64,000 nucleotides of DNA, from NCBI RefSeq assembly GCF_030816935.1, contig NZ_JAUSYO010000001.1, forward strand, positions 1 to 64,000, written 5' to 3'. Positions 9,927-17,554 of the stretch are shown one piece after another. Made by a program: the position numbers and the translations under genes. Source of the stretch: Arthrobacter sp. B3I9 (GTDB lineage: Bacteria > Actinomycetota > Actinomycetes > Actinomycetales > Micrococcaceae). The stretch's first letter is position 1, and each line of letters opens with the position of its first letter. The notes under the pieces are model-generated. The model saw only the letters and a program-made list of their open reading frames with translations. It was not told the origin of the DNA and did no database searches.

Positions 9927-11353
9927 TGGGTACCTTTGACGAACGCCCCCGCCTGCTCCTGAGCGCCTTCGTGATGAACACGACCAACCACATCCTGGGC
10001 GGTCAGTGGCGGCATCCCGAGGCCCAGCAGCACCGCTTCAACGACCTGCAGCTCTGGGTCGAGCTGGCCCGTGAACTGGAGGAGGCGAAATTCGACACGA
10101 TGTTTTTCGCCGATGTGGTGGGACTGTACGGGGACCACGAAGGCGGCTGGGCCTCGCTGGTCGAGAAGGGTCTGCAGGTGCCTTCGAACGATCCGCTGGT
10201 GCTCTGCTCTGCGCTGGCGGCGGTCACCAAGGACATCGGACTCGCCATGACAAGCTCCGTCATCCAGTCCGATCCTTTCCAGCTGGCACGCCAGATGTCC
10301 ACGCTGGACCACATCTCCAATGGCCGCGTTGCCTGGAACATCGTCACCAGCGTGCTGGAGAACTCGCACCGGAATTTCGGAAACAGCGGGCTTACTCCCC
10401 ACGACGACCGGTACGACTGGGCAGAGGAGTACGCCGAAGCCGTGTACAAGCTCTGGGAGGGGTCCTGGGACGACGACGCCCTGCTCGCCGACAAGGTCCG
10501 TGGCATCCACGCGGATCCGGCCAAGGTCAATAAGATCAACCACCGCGGCACCCGGTACTCCATCGACGGGCCCCACCTCGTCTCGCCTAGCCCGCAGCGC
10601 ACGCCGTTCCTTTTCCAAGCAGGGAGCTCTGCCCGCGGCAGGAAGTTCGCCGCGGAAAACGCTGAGGCCACCTTCCTCTTCGCACCGCACGTTGATTATG
10701 TGGCCAAGCAAACCGCGAGCATCCGCGCACTCGAGGCGGCCGGCGGCCGTGCGCCCGGCGACGTGAAGATCTTTGGCGGCCTGTCCTTCGTGATCGGCAG
10801 CACCGAGGACGAAGTGGCCCGCAAGCAGGCGGAGTACGACGAGTATCTGGACCTCCACTCGATCATCGCGCACATCGGCGGAGGAATCGGCGTCGACCTC
10901 GGCGGCCTCCCGCTCGACACTCCGCTCGGGGAGGTCAAGACCGAAGGCGCCCAAGGTGTTCTGGAGGCTGCCATCGCTTCCGTCCCCGGCGGCAATCCCA
11001 CGGTCGGGGACCTGGCCCGCTACCGCGCCAAGGCCCAGCAGATCGCGGGGACGCCGGAACAGATCGTGGACGAGCTGGAACGCTGGCAGGACGCCGGCAT
11101 CGACGGGATCAACATCATCAACCAGATCATCCCCGGTTCGTATACGGACTTCATCCAGGGTGTCCTGCCCGAACTGCAGCGCCGGGGTCTTGCCCAGACT
11201 GAGTACGCGCCGGGCACCCTGCGCGAAAAGGTCTTCGGCCGGGGCCCGAGGCTCGAGCCGACCCACCCGGCTGCCCGCTATCGAGGCGCTTTCAGCGATC
11301 TTTCGGCCGCAGCTACGGTACAGCCGGCCCGCCTGGCAACGGTGGATGCCTGA
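9926..11353 (+). CDS. LLM-class flavin-dependent monooxygenase, NtaA/SnaA/DszA family
   Basis: 475 aa luciferase-like TIM barrel. Family marks are NHILGGQWRHPEAQQHRFNDLQLWVELARELE near the N-terminus, FDTMFFADVVGLYG, SHISNGRVAWNIVTS-type sequence in the middle, and QAGSSARGRKFAAENAEATFL. These are characteristic of the NtaA/SnaA/DszA group, which uses reduced FMN and O2 to cleave C-S or C-N bonds. As last gene of the SAM-riboswitch operon it most likely performs the desulfurising step; the reductase supplying FMNH2 is not in this window. Confidence 0.88.
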   Translation: MGTFDERPRLLLSAFVMNTTNHILGGQWRHPEAQQHRFNDLQLWVELARELEEAKFDTMFFADVVGLYGDHEGGWASLVEKGLQVPSNDPLVLCSALAAVTKDIGLAMTSSVIQSDPFQLARQMSTLDHISNGRVAWNIVTSVLENSHRNFGNSGLTPHDDRYDWAEEYAEAVYKLWEGSWDDDALLADKVRGIHADPAKVNKINHRGTRYSIDGPHLVSPSPQRTPFLFQAGSSARGRKFAAENAEATFLFAPHVDYVAKQTASIRALEAAGGRAPGDVKIFGGLSFVIGSTEDEVARKQAEYDEYLDLHSIIAHIGGGIGVDLGGLPLDTPLGEVKTEGAQGVLEAAIASVPGGNPTVGDLARYRAKAQQIAGTPEQIVDELERWQDAGIDGINIINQIIPGSYTDFIQGVLPELQRRGLAQTEYAPGTLREKVFGRGPRLEPTHPAARYRGAFSDLSAAATVQPARLATVDA

Positions 11354-11409
11354 CCCGGGCGCCTAGAGCCGGGCGCCTACTCAGGAGCAGGCCTTGGCGG
11401 GGGTCCGCT

Positions 11410-11730
11410 TCAGCTCTTGAGGCCCACGCCGTAGTTCAGCACCCGGTAGCCCGCCGGGCACCATACCCAGGCCGTCTCCTGGCTCCCGGCGACTTTCCAG
11501 TCGCTTTCGACGAATTCGTCGTCATAGGGCCAGAAGTTCTCTTTGCACGCGGCCCACGCCTGATACCAGCCTGTCCCGCCGGAACAGTGTGCAGTGACGT
11601 AGGGAAGCCAGACACCGTCGTTGGTCCAGCAGTCTGTAGGCGCGGCCGTCGCAGGCCCGGCACCCAGAGGCAACAGCAACAGGCCAAGCACCGTGGCCGT
11701 AAGCGCAATTCGTTTTGACCGTTGTCTCAT
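11410..11730 (-). CDS. Small secreted Cys- and Trp-rich protein of unknown function
   Basis: 106 aa from the ATG at 11730; the frame is open further upstream, but this start precedes a clean signal peptide (MRQRSKRIALTATVLG, a Leu-rich core, cleavage near ATAAP). The mature part of about 75 aa has four Cys (DCW, HCS, ACK, WCP) and about seven Trp, which suggests a disulfide-bonded extracytoplasmic domain. No known family was recognised. Confidence 0.65.
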   Translation of the reverse strand: MRQRSKRIALTATVLGLLLLPLGAGPATAAPTDCWTNDGVWLPYVTAHCSGGTGWYQAWAACKENFWPYDDEFVESDWKVAGSQETAWVWCPAGYRVLNYGVGLKS

Positions 11731-11924
11731 GGCGGCCCCCCTACAGGCCGGCCCGGTCCTGGCCATCCAGTCCCGATTAGCTCAATCGTAGGAGGCTGCC
11801 CGATCACGGGCAAGAGGCGGGCAGGCTCCTGGAATGCACGACGCCGGCCTGCGCCTCCGCCAGGTCGTTTCACGCCAGGAACGGCGCCGGTTCAGCCGAA
11901 AGGTGGCATGGAGTTCCGTGGATT

Positions 11925-12758
11925 TTACGCCCCGGCCGGGGCAGGCGCCCGGTGCTTCCTGCTGGTCAGGTAGAGCCGGTGGGCGGTGATGACCAGCGCC
12001 AGCCAGGCCAACCCGAGGATCCAGGCGGCAAGGACGTCGGTGAACCAGTGGTGCCCCAGGTAGACCCTGCTCAGGCCTATCGTCACGGCGAAGGCGGCGG
12101 CCAGGGCGGCAGTCCAGATCCTGCTCCGGCGGGACTTGAGGCGGAGTATCACCAGATACGCCACGACGCCGGCAATGACAACCGAATTCAGCGAGTGCCC
12201 GCTGGGAAAAGATGCGGAGTATTCGTAAGGGGGCACAGCATCGGCTAGGAGCGGCCGGGTGCGTCCGATGAGCTGCTTGCCTGCAATGGTCATCAGCAGG
12301 GAGCCGGCAGCGGCGATGACGATAAGGATCGCCGGCGTCCAGGAGCGACGGCGCAGCGCCAAGGCCACCGTGATGACTGAGGCGAGGATCGGCATACCGA
12401 TCGTCCCACCGACGTCGGTATACCCGGTGATGATGAGGTTCAAGGCAGGGGAACGGACACTCTTGGCCGCGTCCAGGACGGGATGGTCAAGGCCGGCGAC
12501 GCCGTCGGCCTCCACCACCGATTCGTATACCTCGGAAAACAAGGCAGTAAGCACGGCGGCGATAAGCGCACCGGCCGCCAGGGTCAGAATCAGTGTTGCA
12601 TGCGGCCCGAGAACGTTGCTGATTTTTCGGGCGGCCCGGGCGAGGGCCTGCCCGCCGGGGCTGGTCCAGCGGGTGAGATCTTGCTCGCCGACGAATCGGT
12701 CTTGGTGCAGTTCGCCCTGCACTCCGGTCGCGGGGGGATCCTGGTGTTCAGTAACCAT
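11925..12758 (-). CDS. PAP2-family membrane phosphatase
   Basis: 277 aa with about six membrane segments and all three PAP2 motifs: KQLIGRTRPL (KX6RP), FPSGHS (PSGH) and SRVYLGHHWFTD (SRX5HX3D). These enzymes remove phosphate from lipid phosphates at the outer membrane face. The start overlaps the end of the MarR-family gene by 11 bp, so the two are probably one transcript. Confidence 0.9.
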   Translation of the reverse strand: MVTEHQDPPATGVQGELHQDRFVGEQDLTRWTSPGGQALARAARKISNVLGPHATLILTLAAGALIAAVLTALFSEVYESVVEADGVAGLDHPVLDAAKSVRSPALNLIITGYTDVGGTIGMPILASVITVALALRRRSWTPAILIVIAAAGSLLMTIAGKQLIGRTRPLLADAVPPYEYSASFPSGHSLNSVVIAGVVAYLVILRLKSRRSRIWTAALAAAFAVTIGLSRVYLGHHWFTDVLAAWILGLAWLALVITAHRLYLTSRKHRAPAPAGA

Positions 12759-13362
12759 CAGTTATGTCCAATCCCGCAGAGTCTTGGCCCGTCGCGAAAT
12801 GCCGGTGCCCGGCCGCGTCCAGCGTACGTTCCGTAGACTGGCCCGGTTGGGCGGGACCCGGTTGCGCGGGACCCGGCTGGGCAGGGCCCGGTTGCGCGGA
12901 GCCCGGTTTCCCGGGACCCCCCTGCGGGCCCGGCGACGGACGCTGCAGGGAATCGACGAACCGTGCCAGTTGTTGCTGGAGGATCTCCCACCCCTCGGCG
13001 TCCATTGTCGCCGGAAAAGCGTTGACCTCCGACTTGCGGGCGGCATCCAGGGCCGCCGTTCCCGCCTCCGTCAGCTCCACCTGAAGCTGGCGCCGGTCGG
13101 TTTCGCTGCGGGTCCTGGTGACGAGCCCCTGGGATTCCAGGCGGGCCAGGACCCTGCCGAGAGTCTGGCTCTGCACGTGTACTTTCGCTGCCAGCTGTTC
13201 CTGGTTCAACGGGCGCGGGGCGACAGCCTCCAGGGCGATAACGGCCGCGCGGGTCAGACCCAGGGGTGCCAGGGCTTCGTCCTGGCGGCGCTGAACCAAT
13301 CGGGCCGCCGTGGCCAGCAGGCGGTAGCTGCCCCGGAGGTTCGGTTCACGATCGCGGCTCAT
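12748..13362 (-). CDS. MarR-family transcriptional regulator with Pro-rich repeat tail
   Basis: 204 aa. Residues about 10-145 form a MarR domain: LNQEQLAAKVHVQSQTLGRVLARLESQGLV is the recognition region and TRSETDRRQLQVELTEAG the wing. A low-complexity tail of PGPAQ-type pentapeptides follows, encoded by five 15-bp repeats at 12840-12914, then an RTLDAAGH end. It is the first gene of a pair with the PAP2 phosphatase, and the divergent-looking stress cluster to its right carries palindromes that could be its operators (inferred). Confidence 0.88.
   Translation of the reverse strand: MSRDREPNLRGSYRLLATAARLVQRRQDEALAPLGLTRAAVIALEAVAPRPLNQEQLAAKVHVQSQTLGRVLARLESQGLVTRTRSETDRRQLQVELTEAGTAALDAARKSEVNAFPATMDAEGWEILQQQLARFVDSLQRPSPGPQGGPGKPGSAQPGPAQPGPAQPGPAQPGQSTERTLDAAGHRHFATGQDSAGLDITDGY
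12840..12914. repeat. Five tandem 15-bp repeats inside the marR tail
   Basis: Units such as GACCCGGTTGCGCGG and GGCCCGGTTGGGCGG repeat with a 15-bp period, so copy-number change keeps the reading frame and only lengthens or shortens the PGPAQ tail. Confidence 0.85.
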
Positions 13363-13451
13363 CCGTGATGCCTTCCTGGGTCGGGGACTTGCAAAGCAAA
13401 ATGAGGGCGGAAGCCAGGGCCAAGGGCGTGGCCCTGGCTTCCCGATGTTGC

Positions 13452-14279
13452 CTACCGCCGGATGTTGTCGTCACCGTCGGTTTCGATGCGCTCCTTGCGG
13501 ATCTCCTCATCCACGGTCACGTGGTCCGTGACGGTTTCCTTGTCGAGCCGGACCCGCTCCACCGGAACGGTTTCCTTCTCAATTACAGGGCGCTCCTCGT
13601 GGAGGATGACTTCGTGCTCTTCCTCGCTGAGGTCCGGACCGGACAACGCGTCACCGCGGTTGGCGTCCGTGATGGGTTCGCGTTCAATCCGGACTTCTTC
13701 GCGCTGCACGGGAACGGTCTGAGTGACGTTTTCCGTGGTGATGTACTTACGCAGCCGGGCCCGTCCGGCGGCCTGCCGTTCCGTGCCGACGTTCAGACGC
13801 TCCTCAGAGCGGGTCATGGCGTCATCGGTCGTGGGGCCTGACGTGTCATGTCCCACGGTGCCACGAGCGTCGGTGTCGTAGCCGCCGGCGGCAACTCCCG
13901 AGGTACGGTCAGTAGCCGCAAAGTCTGCGTCACGGCCGGTTGTTGCCTCCGTGTAGGTCTGGCCGCCGAGGCCGTAGTGGGCGTAGAGCCGGTCCTCTTC
14001 CGTCGGCTCGAGGTGGCCGTCGGCGTCCACCCGGGGGGCGTCCTTGACCTGGTCCTTCGTGTACGGGACAACGAGGTCACTGCCCTCAACGCGGGCACCT
14101 TCCAGCGGGACAAAGGATTCCGAGGTGCCGAACAGGCCGGTCTTGACGGTAGCCCAGGTGGGCTGGCCGTTCTCATCGTCCGCGTAGACCTGGCCGATGG
14201 ATCCGATCTTGGCTCCGTCGGTGGAAACAATGTTTCCGTTGCGCTGGAGCAGGTCGTCGATATGTTCCTTGGCGAGCAT
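13452..14279 (-). CDS. PRC-barrel and YsnF/DUF2382 stress protein
   Basis: 275 aa from ATG 14279 (AAGGAGA 6 nt upstream; the frame runs further upstream without a better start). The N-terminal PRC-barrel includes KIGSIGQVYADDENGQPTWATVKTGLFG and SFVPLEGA. The C-terminal DUF2382/YsnF domain covers about residues 165-270, with LRKYITTENVTQTVPVQREEVRIER and VPVERVRLDKETVTDHVTVDEEIRKE. Proteins of this kind are made under general or osmotic stress in actinobacteria and Bacillus. Paired palindromes lie in its promoter region (14352-14391). Confidence 0.9.
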   Translation of the reverse strand: MLAKEHIDDLLQRNGNIVSTDGAKIGSIGQVYADDENGQPTWATVKTGLFGTSESFVPLEGARVEGSDLVVPYTKDQVKDAPRVDADGHLEPTEEDRLYAHYGLGGQTYTEATTGRDADFAATDRTSGVAAGGYDTDARGTVGHDTSGPTTDDAMTRSEERLNVGTERQAAGRARLRKYITTENVTQTVPVQREEVRIEREPITDANRGDALSGPDLSEEEHEVILHEERPVIEKETVPVERVRLDKETVTDHVTVDEEIRKERIETDGDDNIRR

Positions 14280-14351
14280 GATGTCTCCTTGGATCTGGGA
14301 TGCGGTTTGGTTTTGCAGCACCTCCAACTGGAAGCCTGCATGACTCCACCA

Positions 14352-14391
14352 TAAGCATGCTTAGTAAGCGTTTGGCAAGCATGCTTACTAA
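14352..14391. promoter_or_regulatory. Paired AAGCATGCTT operators upstream of the ysnF-like gene
   Basis: Two palindromes: TAAGCATGCTTA at 14352-14363 and AAGCATGCTT at 14377-14386, centre to centre 24 bp. A larger inverted repeat, TTAGTAAGC (14361-14369) and GCTTACTAA (14383-14391), spans the gap. On the minus strand TTGCCA and TTATGG-like boxes overlap them. Operator role is inferred. Confidence 0.6.
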
Positions 14392-14530
14392 TATTCTTTC
14401 AAATCCAGGCTGTTTTTGCCGCAGCCGCGGAGGGCGGCGCGGGGTCCCGATCCGCGCCACAGCAGGGTTTGCGGCGCGACGAGGGGGACGGCACCTGAGG
14501 ACGCAAAAGAAAATTGGGACCAATTGCGTC

Positions 14531-14581
14531 TTGCGGCGAATAGCAAGTGTGCTTACGATCTACTTAGTAACCATGCTTACT
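14531..14581 (+). promoter_or_regulatory. Promoter and paired operators of the DUF3618 stress operon
   Basis: TTGCGG (14531-14536), 17-bp spacer, TACGAT (14554-14559). AAGTGTGCTT (14545-14554) overlaps the -10, and AGTAACCATGCTTACT (14566-14581) starts at about +1. The two centres are again 24 bp apart, as in the pair at 14352-14391. Confidence 0.6.
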
Positions 14582-14639
14582 GTTCGATTCAGCACGCTGG
14601 TTCTTATTCGCCAGCTAATCTTCCGAAAAGAGAGCAACG

Positions 14640-15452
14640 ATGACAGAGAACCAATGGCCGCAGGCATCAGAGCCTGACTCCACCATTCAGTACACGGGCA
14701 CAGGAACATCGGTTCCCTCCACAGTGGGTTCCGAATCCAAGAAGGACGTTGCCAAGGACGAGGCGGCGAATGTTGCCGGGCAGGCAGCCGGAGCCGCGCA
14801 GAACGTCGCGGAAACGGCCAAGTCGGAAGCCGCCAATGTGGCCTCCGAGGTTAAGACCAACGCCAAGGACCTGCTCCAGCAGGCCAAGTCGGACCTGACG
14901 AGCCAGGCCGGGACGCAGCAGCAGAAGGCGGCCGAAGGCATCCGCACGATCTCCTCGCAGCTGCACACCATGGCCGAGGCGCCCGACCAGCAGGGTGTTG
15001 CCTCCGATCTCATCCGCCAGGTCGCGGACCGCTCCGCGTCCGTAGCTTCCTGGCTGGAGAACCGGGATCCCGGATCCCTGCTGGACGAGGCGAAGTCCTT
15101 TGCCCGCCAGCGCCCGGGAACGTTCCTGCTGCTTGCCGCCGGCGCGGGCCTGCTCGCGGGCCGGCTCGGCCGCAGCCTCCAGGCCGGAGCCCCCGATACC
15201 ACTGCCACGACGGGGACTTCTGTCCCGCCGCGGCCGCTGGTGGAGCCGGAACTCAGCACCAGTGCAGGCGTCGGCGCACCATTCTATGACGAGACCACCA
15301 CCGGCCTGCCGCCTTACACCGAAACCGTGTACGGCGAGCCGCCGCTGCCTGGCGCCACCCGGCCGGGCCCGGCGCAGACCCTTCCGGGAAGCACCGGCGC
15401 ACTCCGCGACGTCAATGATCCGTACATCGAGGGCGAGGGGCGGCACCTGTGA
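14640..15452 (+). CDS. LEA-like/stress-associated protein with C-terminal hydrophobic segment
   Basis: 270 aa. An Ala/Lys/Glu-rich N-terminal half (ANVAGQAAGAAQNVAETAKSE and similar 11-mer-like stretches, residues about 35-110) resembles late-embryogenesis-abundant or apolipoprotein-like amphipathic helices. A hydrophobic segment follows at about residues 160-180 (FLLLAAGAGLLAGRLG), then a Pro/Thr-rich tail. First gene of a three-gene coupled operon with a holin-like and a DUF3618 protein; the next gene overlaps by 4 bp. Probably a membrane-associated protective protein; the exact role is unknown. Confidence 0.7.
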   Translation: MTENQWPQASEPDSTIQYTGTGTSVPSTVGSESKKDVAKDEAANVAGQAAGAAQNVAETAKSEAANVASEVKTNAKDLLQQAKSDLTSQAGTQQQKAAEGIRTISSQLHTMAEAPDQQGVASDLIRQVADRSASVASWLENRDPGSLLDEAKSFARQRPGTFLLLAAGAGLLAGRLGRSLQAGAPDTTATTGTSVPPRPLVEPELSTSAGVGAPFYDETTTGLPPYTETVYGEPPLPGATRPGPAQTLPGSTGALRDVNDPYIEGEGRHL

Positions 15453-15880
15453 GCAGCCAGATACCGGAACCACCTCCCACGGCGGCTCACGCCAAGGCGG
15501 ACTCCGCTTCTCTGGGGGAACTCCTGGGTGACGTCACCCGGGACCTCTCCACTCTGATGCGGCAGGAAATCGAGCTCGCCAAGGCCGAGCTGAAGCAGTC
15601 GGGCAGCAGGGCAGGCAAGGGCGGCGGCATGCTCGCCGGCGCCGGCGTGGCCGGCCACTTCGTGCTGCTGTTCCTCTCCATCGCGCTCTGGTGGGGCCTC
15701 GGCAACCTGATGGGCCTTGGCTGGTCCGCCGTCGTCGTAGCCATCATCTGGGGCATCATCGCCGCAGTGCTCGCGTCCATGGGCCGCAAGGAACTCAAGA
15801 GGATCCAAGGCATGCCCCAGACCGTCGAAACCATCCAGGAAATTCCGCCCACCCTGAAACCTAATGAGGACAACCGATGA
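15449..15880 (+). CDS. Actinobacterial holin-X/DUF1469 (phage-holin-family) membrane protein
   Basis: 143 aa: a soluble N-terminus with the typical LGELLGDVTRDLSTLMRQEIELAKAEL motif, then two membrane segments (about residues 65-90 and 95-115). Despite the family name these are chromosomal envelope proteins in actinobacteria, usually beside DUF3618 genes, as here. Start overlaps the upstream gene by 4 bp (GTG) and its stop overlaps the DUF3618 start by 4 bp. Confidence 0.82.
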   Translation: MSSQIPEPPPTAAHAKADSASLGELLGDVTRDLSTLMRQEIELAKAELKQSGSRAGKGGGMLAGAGVAGHFVLLFLSIALWWGLGNLMGLGWSAVVVAIIWGIIAAVLASMGRKELKRIQGMPQTVETIQEIPPTLKPNEDNR

Positions 15881-16506
15881 GTGAAAACCCGGACGCCATC
15901 CGCGCCGACATTGAAGCCACCCGCGCACGCCTCGGTACCAACGTCGATGCGGTCGCCGACAAAGTGACACCGTCCAACATCGTCCACCGGCAGACCGACA
16001 AGGTCAAAGACGCCGTCTTCGGGGTAAAGGACAAGATCATGGGCGCCGCCGACACGGCAACCAGCAACGTCCACTCCGCCACCGGCAACGCCGGATCCGC
16101 GGTGGGAGACGCCCGGGCGTCCATCGGCTCGACGATGGGCGACGCCGGTTCAGCCATTGCCGACGCACCGCACCAGATGGCCGTAAAGGCACAGGGCAAC
16201 CCTCTTGCCGCCGGTCTGATTGCTTTCGGCGCGGGGCTGCTCGTCTCCTCCCTGATCCCGCCGAGCCGGAAGGAACGCGAAGCCGCCGATGCACTGAAGA
16301 GCGCCGCAGAACCGGTCACCACCCAGCTGACGGAGGCCGCCAAGGACATGGCGGAGGGCCTGAAGGAACCGGCACAGGAAGCGGTGGAGAACGTCAAGGC
16401 CACCGCCACCGACGCCGTTCAGACGGTCAAGGAAGAAGGCCAGGGCAGCGTTTCGGACGTCAAGGCCAGCGCTACCGACGCCAAGGACCGCGTCCAGAAC
16501 ACCTGA
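15877..16506 (+). CDS. DUF3618 domain protein
   Basis: 209 aa. The N-terminus (NPDAIRADIEATRARLGTNVDAVADKVTPSNIVHRQTDKVKDAV) is the DUF3618 signature. A short hydrophobic stretch near residue 115-128 (AGLIAFGAGLLVSSLIP) is followed by an Ala/Lys-rich helical tail (KDMAEGLKEPAQEAVENVKATATDAVQ). Encoded last in the stress operon and followed by a terminator. Function unknown; the family is linked with envelope or stress genes in actinobacteria. Confidence 0.88.
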   Translation: MSENPDAIRADIEATRARLGTNVDAVADKVTPSNIVHRQTDKVKDAVFGVKDKIMGAADTATSNVHSATGNAGSAVGDARASIGSTMGDAGSAIADAPHQMAVKAQGNPLAAGLIAFGAGLLVSSLIPPSRKEREAADALKSAAEPVTTQLTEAAKDMAEGLKEPAQEAVENVKATATDAVQTVKEEGQGSVSDVKASATDAKDRVQNT

Positions 16507-16525
16507 GATTGAGTCCTGCGTGTCG

Positions 16526-16567
16526 GCGGGCCGCCTCCCAGACCGGGAGGAGGCCCGCCCGCTTTTA
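16526..16567. terminator. Intrinsic terminator after the DUF3618 operon
   Basis: GCGGGCCGCCTCCC (16526-16539), loop AGACC, GGGAGGAGGCCCGC (16545-16558; one mismatch), then CCGCTTTTAA. It lies between convergent genes. Confidence 0.85.
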
Positions 16568-16603
16568 ACCGGCCCGCCCTCGCGCCGAAGCCGGCGGCCG
16601 CGA

Positions 16604-17503
16604 TCAGCCCGGCGGCCTGCTGCCCATGGCGAGCCGGGCGAGGACTTCCGCGGGCCGGTTCGTGGTGATTTCGTGCACGCCCATGTCCCGGCAGAGGGCG
16701 ATGTCGTCCTCCTCGTCCACCGTCCAGACCCGCAACCGCCGGCCGGAGTCGAGCCAGCGCCGGACAATGCCCTGGTGCCCGCGCAGATATTCGATGCCGG
16801 GCCCGGCCATGCCGACGTCGCCCGCGTCAAGGATCCGGACGCTCTCCAAGTGCGCGGACCTCATGACGTTGGCCAGCGCGCCGCCGGTGAGCGCACCGAG
16901 GCGCAGTCCTTTGCGGATGTCCGCGACGTCGACGTCCTCAAGGAGCTGGCACAGCGCCTCCGCCGGAACGGACTTGAGCAAATGCTTCATCGCGTCCGGG
17001 CTGAAGCTCATGAAGGACACCTTGACGCGTCCCAGCATCGACGTGGCCGGATCCCACCCTTCGGCCCTCAGGACGCCCAGGACCCGGTCCTCGAGCCTGA
17101 GCTGGTAGGGGCTCGGGTGCTTGAACTCGATCGCCAGCCCGATGTCCCGGTCCGCCGCCCGGAGGATCGCCAGCAGCTCGACGAGAGTCAGGAACTGCGC
17201 CGAGGTGCCTCCGTACTCAGCGGGAATCCGGGCCCCGCGCCAGGAGGAGAAATCCAGCTGGCGGAGCTCGCGGAGGGTCCGGTCGGCGACCGGGCCGGTG
17301 CCGTCAGAGGTGCGGTCCAGGTTGGCGTCATGCAAAAGCACGGGGTGCTGGTCACGCGTAAGGTGGACGTCGCACTCGACACCGTCGGCGCCGTCGGCGA
17401 TGGCCTGCAGGTAGGCCGCGCGGGTGTGCTCCGCGAAGGCTCCGCTCGCGCCCCGGTGGGCGTAGACAAGCGGACGCACGCCTCGGGACTCGTCGGTCGT
17501 CAT
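16604..17503 (-). CDS. Glycerophosphodiester phosphodiesterase (GDPD family)
   Basis: 299 aa TIM-barrel enzyme. Motifs: VYAHRGASGAFAEHTRAAY (catalytic HR), GADGVECDVHLTRDQHPVLLHDANLDRTSDGTG (metal-binding E-x-D and catalytic His), GLAIEFKHPSP, and LRVWTVDEEDD. It hydrolyses glycerophosphodiesters to glycerol-3-phosphate and an alcohol. The canonical PENT sequence reads AEHT here. No signal peptide, so cytosolic. Convergent with the stress operon. Confidence 0.92.
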   Translation of the reverse strand: MTTDESRGVRPLVYAHRGASGAFAEHTRAAYLQAIADGADGVECDVHLTRDQHPVLLHDANLDRTSDGTGPVADRTLRELRQLDFSSWRGARIPAEYGGTSAQFLTLVELLAILRAADRDIGLAIEFKHPSPYQLRLEDRVLGVLRAEGWDPATSMLGRVKVSFMSFSPDAMKHLLKSVPAEALCQLLEDVDVADIRKGLRLGALTGGALANVMRSAHLESVRILDAGDVGMAGPGIEYLRGHQGIVRRWLDSGRRLRVWTVDEEDDIALCRDMGVHEITTNRPAEVLARLAMGSRPPG

Positions 17504-17554
17504 AGAGCCACGTTAGCGGACCGGGCCGGCCGGCAGGCGGACTAGGCTGGGCAC

